From assembly GCA_028753945.1 (NCBI GenBank), contig JAPNXP010000017.1, positions 1,364,001 through 1,428,000 of the forward strand: 64,000 bases of DNA, written 5' to 3'. The number at the start of each line of letters is the position of its first letter. The stretch's first letter is position 1. The DNA is from Hexactinellida sp. DTS-2022 (Eukaryota > Porifera > Hexactinellida). Shown in pieces: positions 54,627 through 64,000 of the stretch. The position numbers and the translations under genes are program-made. A model generated the notes under the pieces. The model saw nothing but the letters and a program-made list of their open reading frames with translations, had not been told where the DNA came from and did not search any database.

Positions 54627-57600
54627 TCAGACTGTAGCAGCTGCTTGCTGCAGTAGCCCCAGCTGATCGGGAGACAGGCCAGCTGCGGCTAGTTGCACCT
54701 CGTTAGCGAAGTTCTGATTGAGGTGCTGCACTGAGAATATGACGAGAGCTCTCTCTTCAGTGGTCAGTTTAGACTTAGCAGACAAGTCTACTGCGAACAC
54801 CGAAAGCAGAGCGGGCAGGTTAGCTAATACAGCGGGACTAGCGGTCTGTACTAGCGTAGAAATACACTCGTATAGGGTCTTGTTCTCCTGGAAATCCTTC
54901 TTGAGCGGGAGGTTAGAAATGAGGACAGGCAGGGTCTGCTCCAGGGGTACACTCTCAGGGGAGGCGAGTATCATTCTAGCCACGGCAGCCATCACGTTGT
55001 CGACTACCCGAGGCTCCTGCTGCGGTGTGAGCAGCGTAGACACGGTCTGCAGGATAGCGGGGTAGTGGGCTGTGACGTCAGGGACCGCGTGGAACGCGTA
55101 CAGACCCAGGCCGAACACACTGTTGCTGCGCACCTCGTCGTCAGGATCCTTGGTGTACTCCAGGAAAACAGTCAGAATGTTTGGGAACTGAGAAGAGAAG
55201 TTCTGCAGAGACTCCACGCACTCAGCCAGCACTCCCACCATCACAGACCTGTCGGAGACAGAGGCGCCCGCGTGAAACTTTGAGAATAAGTACGGACTGA
55301 ATAGTTTGAAATGTTCCACGAAAGCGTCTGGCCCTAGGGCCTTGCCCAGGGCTGGAATCAGGTTAGCGGCGGTTTCTAGCACAGTCGCATCCACCTCTGC
55401 CATCTCCACGCCCTCAGGGTCGAACTCGTCATCCTCGTCGCCTGTCTCCTGACAGACCGCTTTTCTCTCCAGCACATCGCGAATGCACTGCGTTATCAGG
55501 TGCAGGTTGTGGCCGTTAGCCACCGTTGGCCTTCCTACGAACTTTAGCATCTCTTCCAGCGACTAAATTAATACACAGCATAACTCGGTTATAATCTAGT
55601 TGGGTAGTACGTAGTGCAGTAGAACCTTGTTATGACGTTAGTACGATTTTGTACTCAAAAGGCTTTGAAGGGGACTAACCGGAATTTCGTATTAATCATG
55701 TTCGTACATGATTAATACGACTGTATTTGTTAACAAAGCTTTTAACGCAGTATGTATTACTTTCTACGGTAACTAGGTTAGCAAGTACACTCCATAATAA
55801 GTAGCACTTATTCCCATTCCCGAGGGGGTACGTTATAACCGAGTTCTACTGTATACTTAACCTGCAGTACTGCTATTAAAGTTATCCTAGCTAAGCACCT
55901 GCATAGCTGCCAGCACGACTGTGTACACGGAGTCAGTTCGAATCATGCTGGTGACGAGAGGCACGCAGCTGTCAGCTATCTTCCTCAGCGCTTTGTCGCA
56001 GTCCCCCACTTGATGCTCCCGCATAACCTCGCTCAGGCTGCGCGCCATTTTGGAGAGAGTCGTGACAGAGGCCTTGCGAACCCCCTCTCCGGGGTGATCG
56101 CTCATCTTGGTCATCTCGTTAAAACTCATTTCGAAATAAGGAAGGAATTCCCTGCCAGTGTGCTCTGCAATCTAAACGAATAAAGCAATACATAAAATAA
56201 TTAATCTCGTTTGTTTCTCTTAAAAGTGGTAAATAATGAAACTTGTCTACATGTCTACCAAAGTGCTAGGCAATTAATGATAGGAAGTGCTAAAGCAATC
56301 TGTAATAACAGTTTAGATATAAACAGAGTGTGCTATGATGTGGAGGATATTGTAATTGTACTTTGTACCCTTAGGAGTATCAAGTATCAACCAGTTGCAA
56401 ATTGAAAGTTTAGCTCCATTTGTGTTTAAGAAAGTAAGAATCAACTCAGCTAGGATATACGCAGATAAGCAGATTGTACACCCTAGAATAGTAGCTGTGG
56501 CGCTAGGTTTATCATTCAAATAAATATATTGATTTCAAACTGGAAGTTAATTTAAGCAAATTTGCCTTGGGGAGCAATTAATTAGTAATGCAAACCTACA
56601 CAAATGCAAATAACAAAAAAGGTATTATTGTAACTAGCTGCATGTCCGCGCACCTGATAGTAACGGAGAAGTTCATTAAAGCTCGTAAATTGAACGAAAC
56701 TTTTCTATACATATGTAACGAAAAATTAACGAAAATTCCATACCTCCCTACATCATGCTTTTTGCCATTTTGTAATAAAAAGGACGGGCTGCACATTGGT
56801 AATACTTACCCCCTTTAATTAAAAGCATTACTTATGTTCAGAGGTCATATACACCGGTTGATTATATTACGGGAAATAAACATTATTTATTTAGGTGGCC
56901 GCTAGTGACCCAAGTAACAGTAATTCTATTGTTTAATGTTAGGGTTGTGTCCCCTAAGCGGTCTATTTATATCAGTGGACCCCAGCCATAGGTATATTTA
57001 AGGACAAAGTAAATAAATTGGAAAATACTAATCCAGTCAGCGCTAGCCTGGTATATTTATGCTAATTTGAACTAACAATGTTCTAGATAACGACGTGTAT
57101 AATAGTAAACCGACTCCAAAATAGAAAATTAAACTCGCTAAGGAACTGTACAACTCCGTGGACTCCTGACTTTGTGCTGTGGATAAGTTATTGTATTGAT
57201 TGGTAATTATTGGATTTCAAATAGATGCAATAGAATGTTTGAAATGTATGGCTAGACAGACGGAACACAAATAAGTGATTGGATAATTGAATCTCTCAAC
57301 CAATTAAAATAAGTGAGGCATTCTATAATGCACACTTAAGAATTGATAGAGACACTAAAATCCTTTAAACTAATTGTATGCTAACTGTTGTTACAACCCT
57401 CGAATTTAATTGCTAAAAGTTATTCTGGGCAAAAAAAACCCATCGCGATGTAATATACGTACAAGATTACGAAGGTACGATATTAAACAAAGCAGGGGTC
57501 AATTAAGGTGCTGTAATATACAGTCGACTTGTTTAAGACCACCATACACGATGCAACAAAGTTGCATCGTGTATGTTAAATTTTCCATGCAACAATGTTT

Positions 57601-60600
57601 GCACGAAAATGATTGTTGCATGCAACTTGTCGCACGAAAACTGTGTTGCATGCAACATATTGCTTGCAACATTGTTGCACTGTGTATGTTACCTTGTTGC
57701 ATGCAACTTTATTGCGTGCAACATGCAACAGTTGCATGCAACAATGTTGCATCGTGTATGGTGGGCTTTAGAACGAACACGAATATGGCGAAAATCGGTT
57801 AAGGAGAACAATATTAATTTCCTTAGCCAATACAAATTCAGGTGACTCTCGTTAATACGAACAAATTTGGACTTGTGGTATCAACGAATTAATTAACGAG
57901 ATATACTATAGATTGACGTCATTAATAGATCAATTATTGAAGAAGTGAAGGATAAGATTGTACTAAAAATATTGTAGCTGTAAAAAAAATCACTCCGTAA
58001 TATTAAATTTGTCTGTTAATCGCAATTACAACTCGGGATCAGCTTTTAGAAAAATTGGACAGACAAATTTGATGCATCACATAAAAAGTGCTGACGCAAT
58101 TACTAGTTGAGAAGTGTGAAATCTAACAAATCGTAGTTACACGTGGTTATTTTCTAATATTAGAATCACATCGAAACCATTACTGGACAATACGCCACAA
58201 TAATAGTATTCTCGAATGCCCTATTCGCCGTATTTGTGATATCTATTATTAATAATTAAAATTTAGAAACGAACCTTAAATTGAATAATTTCTGTGATTT
58301 GTGAAGTAGCCTAGATACACCCTTGTAGAATTGTTATGCCTAGATATACTCTTGTACAATTGGTATGTCTAGTTAGCTAGTAGATACTTCCGTGTATCAT
58401 TGGTATGCCTAGATACACCATTATACTATGGTATGTCTTATAAGCGCCATTTCCATTTTTCGTAGTCGAAAGGTAGTGATCTAATTAGATCACGGTTTGG
58501 GATATAATTTTAGAAATTTTACCTTATTCTGATTCAAAAGTTTGCATCTATGGTTTGTAACTATTAGAGGTGTATCTAGGATTTTTTTGTAGGCACTTTA
58601 TTATTGAGGTAAAATTTGTACGGCACCGGTGTTAGCCATATTATATAATAGATAATCCGTATACAGTCAACTTCCGTTATAACGAAGTGCTGAGTTCGAT
58701 CATAAAATAGTTTATTATAAACTGATTTCGTTGTAACCGGAGTTCATTAGAAACGGATTTCGTTATAACCGGAGTTCGTTATAAGCAGAATTCGTTATAA
58801 CCGGAGTTCGTTATAACCGGAATAAATATATTGCTTAGGGCAATATGGGATATATTATTATATACCTTGTATAATAAATGACTTCGTTATAAGCGGAATT
58901 TTGTTATATCCATTTAGTTGTAAACGAAGTTTAAATAATGTACAGTAAAACCTCCAAAAGTGAACTCCTTCAATAAATGAACAACTCCAAAATATGAACA
59001 CTTTTCTCGGCCCCAAATTTTCCCCAATGTTTTACAGCAGTGTTGAATTTTTCAGAATTTTTTTCGTCGCTATTCAGAGCCTAGTCTATCAATTTGGGCG
59101 GAAAATAGTAATCTCTGTTATAAATAGAAATTTTATTTGAAAACTATCATTATATTAAATGTACGTAATTTGTTAATTAGGGTTATCCACCTTTTTGAAC
59201 AATAAAACATTTATATTATTAAAACTCGATTTTTGGTTGTTTGTTTGTCCAGATTGTATTTAAGTGATGGGGGAATAGATACCGCATTTAAATATGACAT
59301 AGAAACTAACTTCCAAATGTTATAATATATAACTAAGCGGTTATAATTATCGGTCTAACAAATTTTATTAAAAGTCTATCAAAATTCGCTATACCTCTAA
59401 CAAAATTTGTGAAATGTCTAACAGATTTTCCATTACCAAAATTACTAAAAAGTCTAACAAAATTTCTAAAAAGTCTTAACAAAATTACTGAAAAGTCTAA
59501 CAAAATCATTGAAAAGACTAACAAAATCACTGAAAAGTCTAACAAAATTACTGAAAAGTATGACAAAATTACTGAAAATAATTTTCATTAATTGTAGGAT
59601 TAGGTTAATTAGAGCAGTTAACTGTATCAGTAATTTTGTACTTTTCATTAATTTTGTTAGACACTTTCACTAATTTTATTAGACTTCTCATTGATTTTGA
59701 TAAACTTTCTAGTAATTTTGGTAAAGGCAAATCTGTTAGACATTTCACAAATTTTGTTAGAGGTATAACGAATTTTGCTAGACTTTTAACTAAATTTGTT
59801 AGACCGATAATTAAGTACAGTATGCTAATAACGAATTTCACATTTACAAATTTCAAATATGAATATTTATTGTTGTTTACACAAATAGGTAAACAAATTA
59901 ATGAAAATTCAAAATCAACCTATAAGTATAGATTTCAACCGATATTATAATTAATGGGTAAACAAGTTAAAATTATCGAAAATGTTAGAAAGGGTGAGAA
60001 ATAAGGCCGCATAGCGTCCGTTAACTTGAGATGCGTTTCACAGATCCGTCGCAAAGCGACTTAGACCGAAGGGCTCGTTTAGTATATACTACAACATAAA
60101 CCTACCAAAATATGTGATACACTAAGGGAATTTTTTGCCAACTATAGAAATTTGGCATCGAAGCGCGAAGTTGCAAAAGGTTGCCGAACACTGTTTTACA
60201 GTGTTTACCCTCCAACTTCTGAACACCTCTGAAAGGTGAAATGTGAACACCAAATCTGGTCCCAGTTGTCCAAATCGTATAGAATATAACCTCTGAAAAG
60301 TGAACAAGGGGGTTATTTGATCTGCTTGATATCAGTGATGTGCTCCGTTACTCAGTAACGGTAACGGAACACATCACTACTTGAGATTGACTTTCTGGAG
60401 GCTAACTGGCAGCTACGTTTTAACACTAGTGTGAGTGCACATATAATTCATGATGTAGCTATATGTGATAATTTATAAGTTACTATTGGAGGTAGAATCT
60501 GGACAGGATACTCTATGATAAATCATGAAAAGTGAACATTTTTACTGGTCCCCAGGGTGTTCACTTTCTGAAGGTTTTACTGTAATAAGATATAAGGATT

Positions 60601-63600
60601 TGCGGACCATTGAACGACTTCGTTATAAGCAGGTACTTCGTTATATCCAACTTGGTTATAACGGGAGTTGACTGTAATTCAATGATGCGGCATTATTTGA
60701 AGGAGGTAAATTCATCCAGGAATTTTCGGGCCATGAAATCTGGCCAGCACCAGGCACCAAATTAAGTGCCAACCCGGCACCTAAATGGAATCACACTGCA
60801 ATAACTTTTTCACCTAAACCAATGCCTGGCTGGCACCTAGATAATTATCCCCTGGTGTCTAATACACTCTCTATATATCAGTTAAGTCGCACGGCCTACC
60901 TCCCCCAGAGCGTTGCAGGTATCTTCCAGCTCCTCCAGATATGAGTTGAGCATGCCCAGGTTAAGCTCCCCGTCTGTCCCAGCGTCGCTATCTCCGTTGA
61001 TATCATCAATCACCTCAAGTTCGTCAAAGTCCTCAAAGGTGAAAGTAGTCCCGTCATACTCACCGATATTCGCGAGAGCCGCGAAGTTGTCAGCTGACGA
61101 GAGACAGCTGATCATGTGCGTCACTATCTCCTGGAGTTTGGGAGCTATGCTCTCCCCGATAACAACGCTAACAGCCGCGAACAGCCCGAATACGGAGCGA
61201 CGCAGATCCGGGTCGCTGACCTCCTTCAGGAGATTCAGGCCCAGTTGCAGACACTCCTCGGACAGCTGGATGAAGTTGTCACGTCCCACAGTTCTCGCCA
61301 GCACCGCGAGGGTGTCGATAGTCTGCGCGTGAATAAGCGCGTTCTCCTCTGTCGGGGGGGCTGACAGGACGGCTCGGAAGAACTCCATTATCTAGCCACA
61401 GGTTATAATTACAATATAGCCGAATAGCGACTTTCGATACACTAATACAGTAAAGCCTCCAAAATATGAACACTTTTTCTCAGTCCAAAAATTTCCAATT
61501 GCTTTAGACACACGTTATGCTAAATAATTAAAAGTGAACACCTCTCAAAAGTCAACATTTTGGCTGATCCCCAGAATGTTCACTTTCTGAAGGTTTTACT
61601 GTATAGCGATTCCCAACATTTTCAACTGTGTACCCCTATAGTAAATATTAGACATTCTGTGGACCCCCTCCCATTGACAGTAATACAAATTTTGAGAACT
61701 TGTGGACCCAGATTGGGAATCACTGCACTAATAAAACCCATTCCTCGTATAGATCGTCATGTATCGATTGTCAGTATTCTTGTTGTAACTATTCAAATGC
61801 TAATTGCACTTACATACTACAGATATTCACTATTGTTATGCAAATCGGATGAGATTACACTGCGGCGGAATAAGAGAGCATACCTTTTGGAAGTACGGTA
61901 GTATCTTTTCCTTGGCAGCATTTGCCGTGGCTCCTATGCAGCTGATGACCAGCTCCTTGAGACTGTCCGTCTCTGCAGAGCTGAGCAGCATGATCAGGGT
62001 GTCCATAAGGGTCGGTAGGAATGTGTCCACCTGCTGCTCGCAGTACTCAGCCAGAGCGGGGTCCATGTCCTCCGAGTCTCCGAGGTTCTCCACGGTGTTC
62101 TCCAGCGCGTAGAAAGTGCGCATCACCCAGGACTTCTCCTCCCGCTCCCGCGCCTTCGTCAGGTTCAGGTACTGCAGCAGAATAGGCAGCACCTAGCAGC
62201 GTACAGGGAATAGTGAATAGTAACTATAGGAGTCTCGTAATACGAACACCAGGGGATCATTGAAATTTGTTCTTGTTGTGCGGAAATTCGTATTAACTGG
62301 AGTCACTTATATGCATTTGCATAAGTAGGAAAATTAATTAATTACTCCTGCTAATATGTCGCCTTTCCGTATTCGTATTAACTTAAATGAGTGTCTACTG
62401 TAGATGCATATACCTGTCCATATGTATGCTAGGTAACAGTCTGATTTAAATCGGTCAGGTTTAAACCGTACTAACTGTATTAGCTGCAACAAAGTTGTTC
62501 AGCTAGTACCCTACTCACAGCTGTTACGATCACTACTCTACCGTACGCACCTCTCCGCTGTACTTGGACACGTCCGGCTGTAGGTTCAGGGAGAACTGTC
62601 CCAGCGCGAAAAGCGCGGCTTTCTGCACCACCAGCTGCTGGTCCGCCAGCCCCTGACACACGCACCTCAGCGCGGGCGCCAAATAGTTGTTCCGTACGTA
62701 GTCGGAGCAGCCCTCGCTTATAACGCCTATGGCCGTGAGTCCGGCCTTGCGCTGCCAGGGGTCCTCGGACGCCAGCAGCGGCTCTATGATGGCCAGAGAA
62801 GGGGCGAATATCTTCTCCGGGGGGAGGTACAGCGCCAGGGAGTCCAGGACCTGACCGGCCACGGTGCTGGGGTGCTGCGTCTCCTCGCCGGCGATTTCCT
62901 CCTCCTCCTTTGTGAGCGGAGAGGAGATTAGGGGGAAGAGGACCGACAGCACGTCCGGGACCAGGTTAAGCTTTAGGAGCGCCTTCTTCCGCGTGGAGAC
63001 CAGCCAGGAGATTAGACTCAGCGCCCGCGTGCGAGTGGCGTTCTCGAGAGTCTCATTGCTGGCAATCTGCAGTGGGGATAAGTACTCTTATAAATACAGT
63101 TATTTTAGTCGGCAATAAATATGTTCATAATAGAGACCCTGTAATAAGCAAACTCAAGTTGTTAAATTTGTACCATTAGGGCTTGTTCATAGTAAAGTCT
63201 CATATTAATTAAGCAAAGACCAATTGCCCACAACAAGCATACACTGTACCGTACGTTATAATAAGGTTAGAATAGCACATCACCTGCAGTGTGAACCTTA
63301 GGAAGGCGGGTATATGCGAGGAGAGGACATTCAGCTCGCAGTCGAGAATCTCTTCGAACACCTCCATCCCCTCCAGCGCCTCCGTCTCGGCCTCCTCCGC
63401 CAGCAGCTGCTCCACCGCCTGCACCAGAGCGGGGAACAGCGCCTTCAGGGTGGGGGCGTGTTCCTCCTTCAGGATGGGGACCAGATAGGTGAGACACTTG
63501 AGCACGTTTGTTCTCACCTCCTGCGCCGGGTCCGCTAGGAGGGTGTGGCAGAGCGCGAGCAGACTGGCGTGGTGCGTCTCCATCTCGGATCCGGCCTCGG

Positions 63601-63961
63601 AAATAACCACGCCGAGGATGGACATGCCCAGTTCCCGCTGTCTCGGCTCCTGGCTCATGCACCATTCCTATACAGTGTATGATAGTGATATTATCAGTGT
63701 TATCATAGTTCCATAACTACTCAGTATTCCGAACAGCTAATCACATTGTGTGTATCATATCGGCTTTCTTTTTACATAACTTGTATTACGTATGTATTAG
63801 CGAGGTGTTAATGAAGGTTTGTCATCCTAATAATTACGTAATGACATTGGATTGATTAGTACATTATAATATTAATAATATATTAATAATTATCGCTTAC
63901 TATAGCTATAATCCATCTACTTACATAGTCGTATGGGCTGTTGAATAGCGAGGGGTAATTA
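54627..63961 (-). CDS. IPO4: Importin-4 (N-terminus off the right edge)
   Basis: Seven in-phase exons: 63925-63961, 63284-63667, 62551-63066, 61884-62192, 60900-61391, 55899-56171 and 54627-55562, giving about 982 aa of an expected 1080. Importin-4 is a karyopherin-beta of HEAT repeats that carries histones H3/H4 with ASF1 and some ribosomal proteins into the nucleus. Conserved blocks include RQRELGMSILGVVIS, LPPEKIFAPSLAIIEPLL, WQRKAGLTAIGVISEG, KAALFALGQFS, FYALENTVENLG, PDLRRSVFGLFAAVS and DDEVRSNSVFGLGLYA. Acidic loops occur at EEEIAGEE, FEDFDELEVIDDINGD and DEDDEFDPEGVE. The first exon in view (36 coding bases, NYPSLFNSPYDY) is short and tentative. The 4.7-kb intron 56172-60899 is packed with transposons. 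Exons are GC-rich against an AT-rich background. Roughly the first 100 residues, including the RanGTP-binding N-terminal repeats, lie beyond the window. Confidence 0.95.
55617..55732. mobile_element. TIR MITE with CAGTAGAACCTTG end
   Basis: In the last importin-4 intron. Left CAGTAGAACCTTGTTATGAC, right TGATTAATACGACTGTA. A truncated relative (GTTATAACCGAGTTCTACTGTA end) lies next to it near 55790-55855. Confidence 0.55.
56172..57538. other. Importin-4 intron, left part
   Basis: AT-rich sequence with several short open frames in both directions (for example 56211-56405 and 56588-56818) that show no conserved motif. Nothing functional recognised. Confidence 0.5.
57539..57764. mobile_element. 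TGCATGCAA-rich inverted-repeat element, 226 bp
   Basis: Ends CCACCATACACGATGCAACA and TGTTGCATCGTGTATGGTGG are exact inverted repeats apart from the innermost base or so. The interior is a patchwork of GTTGCATGCAAC palindromes in both orientations. Flanks GTTTAAGA and GCTTTAGA may be a decayed 8-bp duplication. Short open frames across it are repeat artefacts. Confidence 0.8.
57765..58671. other. Importin-4 intron, middle part
   Basis: Begins with a decayed CGTTAATACGAAC-type MITE (to about 57910). A patch near 58310-58440 has about four imperfect repeats of CCTAGATAC..TTGTA.AATTGGTATG. No gene recognised. Confidence 0.45.
59344..59817. repeat. Fold-back block built of ~20-bp tandem repeats
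   Basis: The left arm runs from TATCGGTCTAACAAATTTTA through many AAAAGTCTAACAAAATTACTG-like copies. The right arm, ending TTTGTTAGACCGATAA, is its reverse complement over roughly 180-240 bp with scattered mismatches. About 60 bp separates the arms. Each arm is itself an imperfect tandem array. Confidence 0.9.
60005..60085 (+). mobile_element. tRNA-like SINE fragment, third copy
   Basis: GGCCGCATAGCGTCCGTTAA followed by CAGATCCGTCGCAAAGCGAC and TTAGACCGAAGGGCTCG. The second half matches 30483-30545 (reverse) and 47935-48045. Sits inside the nested element. Confidence 0.4.
60334..60384. repeat. Short perfect hairpin AGTGATGTGCTCCGTTAC
   Basis: AGTGATGTG(C)TCCGTTAC and GTAACGGA(A)CACATCACT pair with a 9-nt spacer. 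Probably a minimal MITE. Confidence 0.75.
61446..61603. mobile_element. 158-bp TIR MITE with CAGTAAAGCCTCC end
   Basis: Left TACAGTAAAGCCTCCAAAAT, right TTCTGAAGGTTTTACTGTA. Same ends as 58941-60584 and a similar CCCCAGAATGTTCACTTTC subterminal sequence. In an importin-4 intron. Confidence 0.8.
62229..62402. mobile_element. Decayed TIR MITE with AGTCTCGTAATACGAACACC end
   Basis: In an importin-4 intron. Left GGAGTCTCGTAATACGAACA, right TTAAATGAGTGTCTACTGTA, with internal GTATTAACTGGAGTCAC. Related to 41255-41432. Confidence 0.5.
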
Positions 63962-64000
63962 CTGTATCAACAAATTGTCATAAATAATTAAAGTTCTTAC

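Larger units (their letters stand above)
58941..60584. mobile_element. Nested TIR element with CAGTAAAACCTCC end, ~1.64 kb
   Basis: Left TACAGTAAAACCTCCAAAAG with GTGAAC repeats; right GTTCACTTTCTGAAGGTTTT then ACTGTA, with TA at both borders. A 158-bp deletion derivative with the same ends is at 61446-61603. It contains the fold-back block 59344-59817 and a SINE-like piece, and no intact transposase. Confidence 0.7.
58672..60676. mobile_element. Composite outer TIR element, ~2.0 kb
   Basis: Left end TACAGTCAACTTCCGTTATA; right end TATAACGGGAGTTGACTGTA. Sub-terminal GTTATAACCGGAGTTCGTTA repeats fill the left arm to about 58930. The bulk of its length is a second element (58941-60584) inserted inside it. 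No transposase frame remains. Confidence 0.65.

Noticed and set aside
57410-57845. Overlapping frames rich in Cys, Met and Gln (CMQ..)
   Set aside because: All derive from translating the TTGCATGCAA palindrome element.
59333-59950. Several 60-100 codon frames with repeated KSNKITEK or FSNFVRLF
   Set aside because: Translations of the 20-bp tandem repeats and their inverted copy; no independent coding evidence.

Overview
This window is eukaryotic and looks like a compact, AT-rich genome of an early-branching animal. Every recognisable gene belongs to a conserved animal family: an ATG8/GABARAP homologue, PI4KB, MRE11, an RNF213-like giant AAA+ protein, TIMM10, NAA25 and importin-4. Introns are mostly short with GT..AG ends, and no vertebrate-type repeats are seen. 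A sponge is my guess, but a cnidarian or placozoan cannot be excluded from sequence alone.

Layout, left to right. All well-supported genes but one are on the minus strand. The 5' exons of an ATG8-family gene lie at 66-373, with the rest off the left edge. PI4KB (3 exons, 725 aa) occupies 1296-4272. An unrecognised five-exon gene (291 aa) spans 5029-10699 and carries two intronless genes in its introns: a ubiquitin-like/zinc-binding protein on the plus strand (6183-6932) and MRE11 on the minus strand (8017-9852). Only 41 bp separate it from the RNF213-like gene (9 exons, 10741-29062, predicted 5107 aa). I worked out the splice phases and they join cleanly from ATG to stop. No RING or RZ finger is visible. 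Its upstream region holds a small inverted-repeat element with IRF/ISRE-like sites. TIMM10 follows (29917-30303).

From 30.3 to 40.4 kb there is no supported intact gene. A head-to-tail array of about five 1.42-kb units (30904-38340) has a near-perfect ~50-bp-stem hairpin in every unit, and two hAT-type MITEs are inserted in unit 2. After it come remnants of a fibronectin-III receptor-like gene on the plus strand. NAA25 (28 exons, 973 aa) covers 40451-53739, and importin-4 (7 exons in view, N-terminus off the right edge) covers 54627-63961.

Introns and spacers are heavily seeded with non-autonomous DNA transposons: a CAGTNNA...-ended family flanked by TA (pogo/Tc1-like), hAT-like MITEs with clear 8-bp target duplications, palindromes, and a nested composite at 58.7-60.7 kb. 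The genes do not form one pathway. Several concern membrane and lysosome biology (ATG8, PI4KB), ubiquitin (RNF213-like, ubiquitin-like protein), protein modification or transport (NAA25, IPO4, TIMM10) and DNA repair (MRE11). Exon boundaries are my manual splice-site calls; no transcript data were available.
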